Of a stretch of 36,137 nt of DNA, positions 1 to 7,518 are shown one piece after another. Under the pieces are notes generated by a model, which worked only from the letters and a program-made list of their open reading frames with translations, did not search any database and was not told where the DNA came from. Both the position numbers and the translations under genes were made by a program. The stretch spans positions 1-36,137 of the forward strand of contig WFQU01000056.1 in assembly GCA_015486845.1 (NCBI GenBank). The letters are read 5' to 3'. The DNA is from Anaerolineae bacterium. GTDB taxonomy: Bacteria > Chloroflexota > Anaerolineae > JAADDB01. Position 1 is the stretch's first letter. Each line of letters starts with the position of its first letter.

Positions 1-314
1 GTTCAACACCAGCCCCCTTTCAGGGGGCTTCTTGGCGACGTAGCACGGGGATTTGACCCCCGTGCGCTCGGGAGGAGAACGCTGTTGATTAGAAGTTCAA
101 CTTCTTCAAGAAGTTGAACTTTTGAAATAGGGCATCAGTGTTAATCGACGTTCTATTTTCCGGAGGAGAGGGTAGCCGAGGGCAATGCCCTCAGCCACCC
201 TCCAGAGAAGTTTATTTTCAGGAGAGAATCTGTTACTAATTTCTTGACCATTGTTTTTTATCTGCGTGCGCAGCCTGCGTTGATCTGCGTCCCATTTTTA
301 TTTTCAGAGGAGTA
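1..314 (+). repeat. Composite intergenic repeat, copy I
   Basis: This gene-free stretch is built of repeat modules seen elsewhere in the window. They are a hairpin with arms AGCCCCC/GGGGGCT (11-29), a hairpin GCACGGGG/CCCCGTGC (43-65), a 33-bp palindrome with arm AGAAGTTCAACTTCTT and one mismatch (91-123), a TTCTATTTTCCGGAGGAG segment (151-168), an imperfect GGGTAGCCGAGGG hairpin (about 169-200), and the TCTGCGT-rich leader (246-312). The leader ends in CAGAGGAG, 8 nt before the ATG of the next gene, so it appears to supply that gene's ribosome-binding site. Module order resembles copy II (about 803-1085). No coding region is supported here, and the left edge is cut by the window. Confidence 0.85.
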
Positions 315-320
315 TTGTTG

Positions 321-740
321 ATGTATCTGCGGAAAAGCGTCTGGGCTGCTTTGCTCGTTTTCGTCGCCGCGGTGAGCGGAGCAACGACTTGGCAGCTTCT
401 TCATATTGTTCACACTAATGATGGGCTGTTAGTTTTTTTACCCTTATTGCATTTGGGCTTGTTCTTTTGGGCTTTGAGCGCACTTTTGGCAGGAGGCATA
501 CAAATACTTTTCCATCCTAAAATATTGCGGCTGGGTGCTTCGATGCGGGAGGGTTTCTTTATTGCTTTGCTTCTCGTGCTCATCATTGTATTAGCACTTT
601 CTGACTTGTTGAACTGGTTTTTTGTGTTGGGTTTTGCCCTGATATTTATTTTGGTGGATATTTTTCTTTGGTCGGGCTTGTTGGTAGCCGTGCCTAAACA
701 GCCTGTCCGCAAGAGGAAGGCCGCCGCTAAGAAAAAATAG
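321..740 (+). CDS. Small four-TM membrane protein, unknown function
   Basis: I do not recognise this 139-residue protein. It has about four hydrophobic segments (roughly residues 8-28, 38-60, 78-96 and 99-122) and a very basic C-terminal tail (KQPVRKRKAAAKKK) that is probably cytoplasmic. I chose ATG 321 because GAGGAG lies 8 nt upstream. In-frame TTG codons at 315 and 318 would crowd that ribosome-binding site. The gene stands alone between two composite repeats (copies I and II) and its leader is the recurrent repeat leader. A membrane location is well supported; no catalytic motif is visible, so no function is proposed. Confidence 0.7.
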   Translation: MYLRKSVWAALLVFVAAVSGATTWQLLHIVHTNDGLLVFLPLLHLGLFFWALSALLAGGIQILFHPKILRLGASMREGFFIALLLVLIIVLALSDLLNWFFVLGFALIFILVDIFLWSGLLVAVPKQPVRKRKAAAKKK

Positions 741-1098
741 ATGTTATAAACGCGATGTGGGTACAAGTATCCGCAAGCATCGATGATTGGAGAGAAGAAC
801 ACCGCAGCGGATGAAAATAAGATCAGCGTGCATCAGCGTTTATCAGCCCCCTTTCAGGGGGCTTCTGGCCACGTAGCACGGGGATTTGATCCCCGTGCGG
901 TCGGGCGGAGAACGTCGTCGAATAGAAGTTCAACTTCTTCAAGAAGTTGAACTTCTGAAACACAGGGGTCTTCGTATTGCCAGCGTAACATATTTTGAGA
1001 TCAGCGTTCTATTTTTCGGAGGAGAGGGTAGCCGAGGGCAATACCCTCGGCTACCCTCCAGAGAAGTTAATTTTCAGGGAAGGAAGCAGGTCTATGCT
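741..1098 (+). repeat. Composite intergenic repeat, copy II
   Basis: This 358-bp gap is mostly repeat modules. A GATCAGCGTGCATCAGCG segment (about 820-838) is shared with the nitroreductase leader. It is followed by hairpin AGCCCCC/GGGGGCT (845-863), hairpin GCACGGGGAT/ATCCCCGTGC with loop TTG (876-898), a perfect 33-bp palindrome (924-956; arms of 16 nt around one C), TTCTATTTTTCGGAGGAG (about 1007-1024), and a perfect 15-bp-arm hairpin (1024-1038 paired with 1044-1058). The last module, TTAATTTTCAGGGAAGG, sits directly before the start at 1099. A long open frame from 886 runs through the palindrome and hairpins, but this looks accidental. Confidence 0.85.
924..956. repeat. 33-bp perfect palindrome module
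   Basis: Arms AGAAGTTCAACTTCTT and AAGAAGTTGAACTTCT flank a single C. Each arm contains a smaller palindrome (AAGTTCAACTT). The same 33 bp occur perfectly at 35853-35885 and with one change at 91-123; a half copy lies near 21696. Confidence 0.9.
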
Positions 1099-1722
1099 AT
1101 GGCAGGACAACTGCACAGACGCAACGACAGACTGAGAGGCAAAAAGCGCGCCGTGGCGCAGCAAGATGATCGCGTGCCGCCGGGCCAGGTGGTTACCGAA
1201 CGGTTCCCTGTATTGCACGAAGGCGATTTACCGCACATTAAAATAGCACAATGGCGGATCCGGCTTTTTGGCCTGGTCACGGCGGAACGCGTTTTCGATT
1301 GGGCATCGTTTCGGGCTCTTCCGTCCACCAGCATTAAAGCTGATGTGCATTGCGTGACCCGCTGGAGCAAATTGGACACAGTTTGGTCTGGCGTGGCCAC
1401 GCGCGATTTAGTGCAGGCAGTGACCCCATCGCCCTCCGCCCACTATGTTTTGGTGCACGCGGCCGGCGGTTACACCGCCAACTTGGAATTGGGCGCCTTT
1501 TTAGCAGCGGACGCATTGTTCGCCTGGGCGTTCGACGGACAGCCGCTATTGCCCCAGCACGGCTGGCCGCTACGTCTGGTCGTGCCGGGACGCTATTTCT
1601 GGAAGAGCGTCAAATGGGTCGATGGCGTGGAATTCCTGGCCGAGAACCGTCCTGGCTATTGGGAGGAACGGGGCTACCACATGGTGGGCGATCCATGGCT
1701 GGAGGAACGTTTTGGCTGGTAA
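1099..1722 (+). CDS. Sulfite-oxidase-like molybdopterin-dependent oxidoreductase
   Basis: This predicted 207-residue protein resembles the short single-domain sulfite oxidase/YedY molybdopterin fold. The key sign is VHCVTRWSK, where Cys85 sits at the place of the molybdenum-ligating cysteine. Other family-like stretches are WRIRLFGLV, HYVLVHAAGGYTANLEL, GWPLRLVVPGRYFWKSVKWV and the C-terminal PGYWEERGYHMVGDPWLEERF. No Tat or Sec signal is visible, so a cytoplasmic protein is inferred. ATG 1099 is preferred, with GGAAG upstream; the frame is open back to 886 but that part is repeat DNA. Its stop overlaps the likely start of the next gene, so it probably heads the run to 7192. The substrate is unknown. 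Confidence 0.8.
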   Translation: MAGQLHRRNDRLRGKKRAVAQQDDRVPPGQVVTERFPVLHEGDLPHIKIAQWRIRLFGLVTAERVFDWASFRALPSTSIKADVHCVTRWSKLDTVWSGVATRDLVQAVTPSPSAHYVLVHAAGGYTANLELGAFLAADALFAWAFDGQPLLPQHGWPLRLVVPGRYFWKSVKWVDGVEFLAENRPGYWEERGYHMVGDPWLEERFGW

Positions 1723-2470
1723 CCGGTTGGGAGTGCCCACATGGCAATTGACGCCCATCTCGATGGCGGAACGGCAACGTCTCTGGGCGGTTCAGGAAAC
1801 GCTGGGCGTGCCGACGGCGGCGATGTTGACTCTAGCCGGCTGGCAGGGTGCTTGCTTCATCCGGCACTGGCTGGGCGGTGATCTAACCGATGTGCCGTTG
1901 TTACTTTTGGCTGGGCCGGGACGCATCGGCGCTATCGGTTTGATGGCCGGACGCCATTTACACAGTTGGGGCGCGGAACTACAGGTGATTCTGAGCATGA
2001 TGCCGGAACAATTACACGCGACGACAAAACAAGCGTTAGCATCATTATTGGCGGTTGGCGTGCCAGTGACGCCGTTGGAGAGCGGTTGGGAGCTGCCCGC
2101 CGCCGACTTGATACTGGATGCTTTGTTGGGCAGCGGAGAACAAAGCGCTCCGAGCGGCGATAGTACCCAATTAATCCGCTTAGCCAATAGCCACCCGGCC
2201 GAAATTGTTAGCTTTGATCTGCCCAGCGGCTTAGAACAAGCTGCTGGTGACGTTTTGCCGATCCAGGCTGCGGCCACGCTGACCTTTGACTGGCCGTTGG
2301 ATTTATTGACTTCTCCGGCGGGGCGCGCCGCGGCCGGGGAGTGCTATCTCGCCGATATTGGCCTGCTGCCGGAAGCGTGGGGCCAGGCTGATCTGCCAAT
2401 TACGTCACCGGCGTTCCCTTTAGCTAAGACGACGCCGGTCCGTTGGTACAGTGAAGAAACAGGATTGTAG
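1712..2470 (+). CDS. YjeF_N-domain protein, NAD(P)H-hydrate epimerase-like
   Basis: The family repairs hydrated NAD(P)H by epimerising NADHX/NADPHX. The 253-residue product has the family layout: an N-terminal helix (LTPISMAERQRLWAVQETLGVPTAAML), a VPLLLLAGPG strand-loop, LILDALLGSG, and FDLPSGLEQAAGD matching the D-x-PSG motif. The GNNGGDG motif reads GRIGAIG here, so its conserved Asn and Asp are missing. The ADP-dependent dehydratase domain that is often fused is absent. I chose TTG 1712 because GGAGG lies 6 nt upstream; GTG 1733 is possible, and ATG 1763 would remove the family-like N-terminus. It overlaps the preceding stop by 11 nt. The fold is fairly sure; the activity is doubtful. Confidence 0.72.
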   Translation: MAGNRLGVPTWQLTPISMAERQRLWAVQETLGVPTAAMLTLAGWQGACFIRHWLGGDLTDVPLLLLAGPGRIGAIGLMAGRHLHSWGAELQVILSMMPEQLHATTKQALASLLAVGVPVTPLESGWELPAADLILDALLGSGEQSAPSGDSTQLIRLANSHPAEIVSFDLPSGLEQAAGDVLPIQAAATLTFDWPLDLLTSPAGRAAAGECYLADIGLLPEAWGQADLPITSPAFPLAKTTPVRWYSEETGL

Positions 2471-2483
2471 GAAGTGTCGCAGC

Positions 2484-4361
2484 ATGAGCAAGCGCATTGA
2501 CGAAAATGTCAAAGCTAAGTTAGAGCGATTACCTAAAGAGCCGGGCGTTTATCTGATGCATGACGCCGGTGGCAAAGTCATTTACGTGGGCAAATCGGTT
2601 AATCTGCGCGCCCGGGTGCATAGCTATTTTCACGCTTCTACTCAGCACGATGCCAAGACAAGGCAGTTGGTGAGCAAGATCGCCGATATTGACTGGATCA
2701 TCGTCAGCAACGAAGTGGAAGCACTGATCCTGGAAAATTCGCTCATCAAGCGCTACCAACCTCATTACAACATCCAGCTCAAAGATGACAAACAATATCC
2801 TTATATCAAAGTGCACTGGCAAATGCCTTTTCCCAAAGTAACCATGACACGGTACGTGATTTCCGATGGTGCTCGTTATTACGGCCCTTATACTTCTGCC
2901 TGGAGCGTGCGCCAAACTTTGGAAGGCCTGCGGCGCGTGTTCCCCTATCTTTCCTGTGACCGCAAAATCACCGGGCAAGATAGCCGGGCTTGTCTCTATT
3001 ATGACATCAAACAATGTGCCGGACCGTGTATCGGTGCCATTGACCAGGCAGCGTATCGGGAAATGATCGATCAGCTTTGTCATTTTCTGGAAGGGGATAG
3101 CGAATCCGTGCTGGAACAGTTGCGCCAGAAAATGCAGACTGCCGCCGACCGCTTGCAATTTGAGCTGGCTGCTACCTATCGCGATCGCCTTGCCGCCGCG
3201 GAACGAATCGCCCAGCAGCAACAAGTCGTGGCGCAAAAAGGCACCGATATGGACGTCATTGGCTTGGCCAACGATGATGGCGATAGCTGCTTGCAGATCT
3301 TTTTCGTACGACATGGCAAATTGCTGGGCCGGGATTCTTTTACCCTCACCAATACCAGCGGCGAGATAGAAAGCAACATTGTCAGCTCTTTTTTGACGCA
3401 ATTTTACGATCAGGCCGCCCATATTCCGCCTCAGATCCTTTTGCCAGTACTGCCAGGGGATGCTGCCGTGATTGAGAAGTGGCTCTACCAACAACGACAG
3501 GCGAAAGTCCAATTGCGGGCACCCCATCACGGGCCTAAACGGGATTTGTTGGAACTGGCGCAGCGCAACGCCGCCGAGACTTTGGCGCGGCTACAGGAAC
3601 AATGGCAGCGGGAAGCGCATCGGCAAACGGAAGCTGTGGCCGCTTTGCAAGAAGTGTTGGGTATGGCTGTTCCTCCCAATCGCATCGAAGGATATGACAT
3701 CAGCACGTTGCAAGGCAGCAATAGCGTCGGCTCCATGGTGGTCTTCCAGCGCGGCGTGCCGGAGAAAAGCCATTACCGGCGCTTTCATATTCAATCAGTG
3801 CAGACCACCGGCCGGCCTGACGATTATGCATCCATGGCCGAAATGCTCAGCCGCCGTTTTCGCCGGGCCGTCGCAAGCCAGCAGGATCAACCGGGGCAGG
3901 AAAGCAACGTGCGGGAGAAAATGTGGCGCTTGTTGCCAGATCTCGTGCTCATCGACGGTGGCAAGGGACAGTTGGGCGTGGCGGTTAAAGTGTTGCGGCA
4001 ATTCGGGCTGGAAGATCAGGTGACTGTTTTGGGGCTGGCGAAACAGCGAGAGGAGATTTTCTTACCCGGTCGGGCAATACCGTTGCGCCTATCGTTGGAT
4101 TCTCCCGCCTTGCGCCTTTTACAGCGGGTGCGGGATGAAGCGCACCGTTTTGCCATCACATTTCAACGCCAGACCCGACGTAAACGAGGCTTAGCATCCA
4201 GCTTGGACGCGATTCCTGGCATTGGCCCCCGGCGCCGTCAAGCATTGTTACGCCGTTTTGGATCAGTGGCAGCAATTCGCGAAGCACCGCTGGACGCACT
4301 TTCTGCCGTGCCTGGCATGAATCGTGCTGTGGCCCAGCGTCTCAAAGAGGAACTATTATGA
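2484..4361 (+). CDS. uvrC: UvrABC excinuclease subunit C
   Basis: UvrC makes both incisions flanking DNA lesions in nucleotide excision repair, working with UvrA and UvrB. The 625-residue product has the full architecture: an N-terminal GIY-YIG nuclease (PGVYLMHDAGGKVIYVGKS, residues about 20-38), a Cys cluster (CLYYDIKQCAGPC), a UVR motif for UvrB contact (LQFELAATYRDRLAAAE), an RNase H-like endonuclease domain (IEGYDISTLQGSNSVGSMVVF and LVLIDGGKGQL), and tandem helix-hairpin-helices at the C-terminus (LDAIPGIGPRRRQALL, LSAVPGMNRAVAQRL). ATG 2484 follows AGGAAG with a 9-nt spacer; an upstream in-frame start at 2451 lies inside the previous gene. The stop overlaps the next ATG (ATGA), indicating translational coupling. 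Confidence 0.97.
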   Translation: MSKRIDENVKAKLERLPKEPGVYLMHDAGGKVIYVGKSVNLRARVHSYFHASTQHDAKTRQLVSKIADIDWIIVSNEVEALILENSLIKRYQPHYNIQLKDDKQYPYIKVHWQMPFPKVTMTRYVISDGARYYGPYTSAWSVRQTLEGLRRVFPYLSCDRKITGQDSRACLYYDIKQCAGPCIGAIDQAAYREMIDQLCHFLEGDSESVLEQLRQKMQTAADRLQFELAATYRDRLAAAERIAQQQQVVAQKGTDMDVIGLANDDGDSCLQIFFVRHGKLLGRDSFTLTNTSGEIESNIVSSFLTQFYDQAAHIPPQILLPVLPGDAAVIEKWLYQQRQAKVQLRAPHHGPKRDLLELAQRNAAETLARLQEQWQREAHRQTEAVAALQEVLGMAVPPNRIEGYDISTLQGSNSVGSMVVFQRGVPEKSHYRRFHIQSVQTTGRPDDYASMAEMLSRRFRRAVASQQDQPGQESNVREKMWRLLPDLVLIDGGKGQLGVAVKVLRQFGLEDQVTVLGLAKQREEIFLPGRAIPLRLSLDSPALRLLQRVRDEAHRFAITFQRQTRRKRGLASSLDAIPGIGPRRRQALLRRFGSVAAIREAPLDALSAVPGMNRAVAQRLKEELL

Positions 4362-7192
4362 GCATTGCAGTTGACGATCTGAAAGATTTGCCGTTATTTG
4401 CTGACTTTAGCGAGGATGTGCTGAATGAGTTGGCCCGCGTCGCTAATGAGGTGGTTATCCCTGCCGTCCAAGATGAAATGATTGTGCTGGATCCGCGCCG
4501 TCCTGTGACGTATATCTACGTGATTATTGACGGCAATGTGCGGGCTACCTGGTATCCGCCGGCCCAGAGCGACTTGCCTCAGTTGGGCTGGTCCCGCCCT
4601 TTAGCGATCGGAGATGTGCCTTGCCACAATGAAATATTGCTCAACCGTCCCTGCACCACGCGTGTTACGGCAGTTGCCAACAGCCGACTGATCACTTTCG
4701 ATCTGCGCACTTTTTCTCAACTGCTGACGAGATATCCGCTGCTGTACGAGAGACTTTTGCCCTCGAAACGCATCAGACGGCTGCGCGCTATGCCGTTACT
4801 CATGAACGTGCCTGACGCCATGTTACTCTGGGTGAACCATTTTGTCAGCGAGCGAGAATTGGCCGCTGGGGAAACGTTGGTCGGCGATGTGGAACACCCT
4901 ACGCTTTGGATGATCGACAGCGGGCAGTTGCAGGTTTTGCCGGCGCTGGCCAAACCAAAAAAAGAAATATTAGCCGGCCCTGGGTTCTATTTCCCGGATG
5001 CGCCTCTGGTTGTAGGACATTTCCGCACAGTTTATAGTGGTGAAGCTAAAGTGAAAACAAGGCTCTTTGGCCTGCCCATGGACGTGGTGGAGCCGTTACA
5101 GCGTTACCTGCCAGTGCTGTCGCATCGCCTCTACGATGTCGGCATGACGTTATCTCCGCCCCAACGTTCTCCTCAGGTACACACTATCCCGGAGGCGCCG
5201 ATGCTGCCCCCCGCAACGAAACGCGCGCCGGCAGCGCCAGCATCCTTTCAATCTGTCAATTTGCCCGACATGATTCGGCGCGCTTCTGTTTTTGCGAACT
5301 ACTCCGATGAGGCCTTGCAGTTACTGACTGGCTTCTTTGTCTGGCAATATGTGCCCCAGGATTTAGTCGTGGTGGCACAGGGCAGCCGTGATCACGCGTT
5401 GCGCATCTTGTTGGAAGGAAATGCTTTGTTGCGCTCGTTAGATGCGCTTGGGCGTGCTCGTCCGAGATCATACTTATCGCCGGGCAACGCCATCGGCCTG
5501 GAACAATGGCAAGGCGGTACGTCTTACGATGTTTCTGTGGAAGCGGTTATGCCTTCCACTTGGCTGACTATCAGCTACCAGGATTTCGAAAAAGCGGATC
5601 TGATTTGGCAGCAGCGGCACCGCCATCACTGGTGGCAGCGTAGAGCGGTCGCTAACAAAGATTTGTGGCAGATGTTAAACTTTCCGTCCGATTTTTCTTT
5701 TCTTGCTGCGCACAAGAAGAAACAGACGACAGGGAAAAAATGGTGGCATTTACGCTATAACGAGAAAATTATCTGGCAAGGGCGCGCACACATTATCTTC
5801 TTGTTGACTAAGTTGGTCGATGTATTTCTTGGCATCGCCTTTATCTTCTTGCTCATTTGGTTTATGATACGCATTAGCCAAATGTCGTTGCCATCCTGGT
5901 TTTGGGTTGGATTGATGGCCATGTCAGCGTTGCTATTTATGATTCTTCTCCTCGCCACACTTATCGACTATTACAATGATACCTCTTTACTGACTGACCA
6001 GCGTGTCTTAGGTATTAACCGTACTTTACTCAAGGCTGACCGCCGGCAAGAGATCGCCTTGAACCGGGTGCAGGATATCAACGTCGCTATCGACTTTGCC
6101 GGACAATTCTTTGATTACGGTACCGTGCGTATTGATACGGCAGCCACACAAGGCAGTGTACTGTTTCGGAATATTCCGCATCCTAATATCATTGCCGGCG
6201 AGATCCGTGCCCAAAAGGCTACGATCAGAGCACAGCAGGTCGCCGCGCGGCAAGAGGCAGTGCGAGAAGAGCTCACACAGCGCATCAAGAGAATCTTTTT
6301 GCCTTTGGCGCCGCAGCAAGTCATTCCCGATCAATGGCAGCCTTCCAATTACTATCCTTCACGGTGGCTGCAGCAGGCCTGGCGGAAAACAGTGGGCGTT
6401 ATTGCCTGGCCTTTTCGCTTTCTATCCAAAATCGGGCATGGCTTTTTCGGCTTTTTAGTGAAGCTTTGGCGGTTGTTCCTCTGGTTGCCGGCTTGGTTGA
6501 TTGCCGTGCTCAACGGAAAGAAGCCGCCACTTTTGTCTAAACAACCGACTATTCAACAGACCACTAAGAAACATGTCTCGCCGAAACCATGGCGGATCTT
6601 TGCCACCGAGTGGCAAGAGGGAGATACTTATTTTTGGCGAAAAACGTATATTAACCTGCTGGAACGCGCTGGCGTGTGGTTTCTTGTCTTCATTATCATT
6701 GTTTCGTTAGATGTCTGGACTAGAGCATTTATTTTGTCACACAAGTGGGGCTTGATCATATCGGCAATTTTTACCCTGTTATCCTTTGGTAAATTGCTGT
6801 GGGAGGTAGATGATTGGGGCAACGATCGCTATATTCTGACGAAGACTGAGATTATCGACGAGGAAAAAACGCCGTTATTGCAAAACTTGACTCGCAAAAG
6901 TGCTTCTTTGGACAAAGTGCAAAATCTTTCTTCGGAGATGGGCTCTTTATGGGAGAGAATACTCCGTTATGGCACTGTGCGCATCCAGACGGCTGCCCAA
7001 GAAGGGTCTATCACTTTTGTAAAAGTGCGCCGTCCGGGCGAAGTTCAGCAGATCATCTCCAAACGGTTAGATGAATTCCGGCGGGCCCAGGCAAAACGGG
7101 AAGCGGACGAACAGCGCCACATTATTTTGGACGGCATTCAAGTCTACGACGAAATACGTTTTGGTAAAGAAGATAAACCGAATCAGCCCTGA
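4358..7192 (+). CDS. Membrane protein with three cNMP-binding-like and two bPH2 domains
   Basis: This 944-residue protein appears multi-domain. Residues about 8-125, 145-255 and 305-415 read like cyclic-nucleotide-binding domains (LKDLPLFADFSEDVLNELA; MPLLMNVPDAMLLWVNHFV; IRRASVFANYSDEALQLL). All lack a clean phosphate-binding GE...RxA cassette. Two hydrophobic pairs follow (about 477-505 and 514-538; 771-787 and 797-815), with another hydrophobic stretch near 696-718. Each pair leads into a bPH2/YdbS-like domain carrying near-identical motifs (YGTVRIDTAATQGSVLF at 587 and YGTVRIQTAAQEGSITF at 871), so the C-terminal half is an internal duplication. It overlaps uvrC by 4 nt. The role is unknown; regulation of a membrane process by ligand sensing is only an inference. 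Confidence 0.75.
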   Translation: MSIAVDDLKDLPLFADFSEDVLNELARVANEVVIPAVQDEMIVLDPRRPVTYIYVIIDGNVRATWYPPAQSDLPQLGWSRPLAIGDVPCHNEILLNRPCTTRVTAVANSRLITFDLRTFSQLLTRYPLLYERLLPSKRIRRLRAMPLLMNVPDAMLLWVNHFVSERELAAGETLVGDVEHPTLWMIDSGQLQVLPALAKPKKEILAGPGFYFPDAPLVVGHFRTVYSGEAKVKTRLFGLPMDVVEPLQRYLPVLSHRLYDVGMTLSPPQRSPQVHTIPEAPMLPPATKRAPAAPASFQSVNLPDMIRRASVFANYSDEALQLLTGFFVWQYVPQDLVVVAQGSRDHALRILLEGNALLRSLDALGRARPRSYLSPGNAIGLEQWQGGTSYDVSVEAVMPSTWLTISYQDFEKADLIWQQRHRHHWWQRRAVANKDLWQMLNFPSDFSFLAAHKKKQTTGKKWWHLRYNEKIIWQGRAHIIFLLTKLVDVFLGIAFIFLLIWFMIRISQMSLPSWFWVGLMAMSALLFMILLLATLIDYYNDTSLLTDQRVLGINRTLLKADRRQEIALNRVQDINVAIDFAGQFFDYGTVRIDTAATQGSVLFRNIPHPNIIAGEIRAQKATIRAQQVAARQEAVREELTQRIKRIFLPLAPQQVIPDQWQPSNYYPSRWLQQAWRKTVGVIAWPFRFLSKIGHGFFGFLVKLWRLFLWLPAWLIAVLNGKKPPLLSKQPTIQQTTKKHVSPKPWRIFATEWQEGDTYFWRKTYINLLERAGVWFLVFIIIVSLDVWTRAFILSHKWGLIISAIFTLLSFGKLLWEVDDWGNDRYILTKTEIIDEEKTPLLQNLTRKSASLDKVQNLSSEMGSLWERILRYGTVRIQTAAQEGSITFVKVRRPGEVQQIISKRLDEFRRAQAKREADEQRHIILDGIQVYDEIRFGKEDKPNQP

Positions 7193-7518
7193 ATGGTTTT
7201 ACGTCGCACCATGTGCCACGTTGCCTATTGCTCGCCTGGATGAAAGTGGCGGGACATAAGATGTGATTATAGTTGTGTTCGGGTTATGTTTGTTAGCCCG
7301 CCGGTTGGGACGCAGCGTGATGATCTCCACGTGAGGTTGTTTGGTTGTTGATTGTGCCCTGTCTATCTCGACAATTTGCCATAATGTTGGCATATCCTGT
7401 TCTGCGAAGTGGGTATAGTTGGTCTTTGGCCGGGGTCTTAGTTTGTCGCCCGGATATTTACATCCGGGCGACGCGGGTCAATCTAATGGCAAGGTGATTT
7501 TGTTTGCGCTGTCTGACG
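7193..7518. other. Convergent intergenic region with strong hairpin
   Basis: No gene is supported in this 326-bp gap between two converging genes. It contains a perfect 11-bp-arm hairpin at 7445-7472 (GTCGCCCGGAT / ATCCGGGCGAC, 6-nt loop). No U-tract follows it on either strand. It could still slow or end transcription from both sides, or protect mRNA 3' ends. Confidence 0.55.
7445..7472. terminator. Possible bidirectional hairpin terminator
   Basis: Perfect inverted repeat with 11-bp arms GTCGCCCGGAT and ATCCGGGCGAC around ATTTAC. It lies 253 bp after the stop at 7192 and 47 bp after the trpB2 stop. Position between convergent genes suggests a terminator, but the missing U-tract lowers confidence in an intrinsic mechanism. 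Confidence 0.4.

Noticed and set aside
1-1085. CRISPR array
   Set aside because: The repeats are of several kinds, unequally spaced and not separated by unique spacers of constant length; no cas genes are present.
886-1098. N-terminal extension of the sulfite-oxidase-like frame
   Set aside because: This part encodes the palindrome and hairpin modules of the composite repeat; the ATG at 1099 has its own upstream GGAAG and gives a normal family length.
2529-3530. 333-codon open frame antisense to uvrC
   Set aside because: It lies wholly within the uvrC gene, which has strong motif support, and has no ribosome-binding site or recognisable domain.
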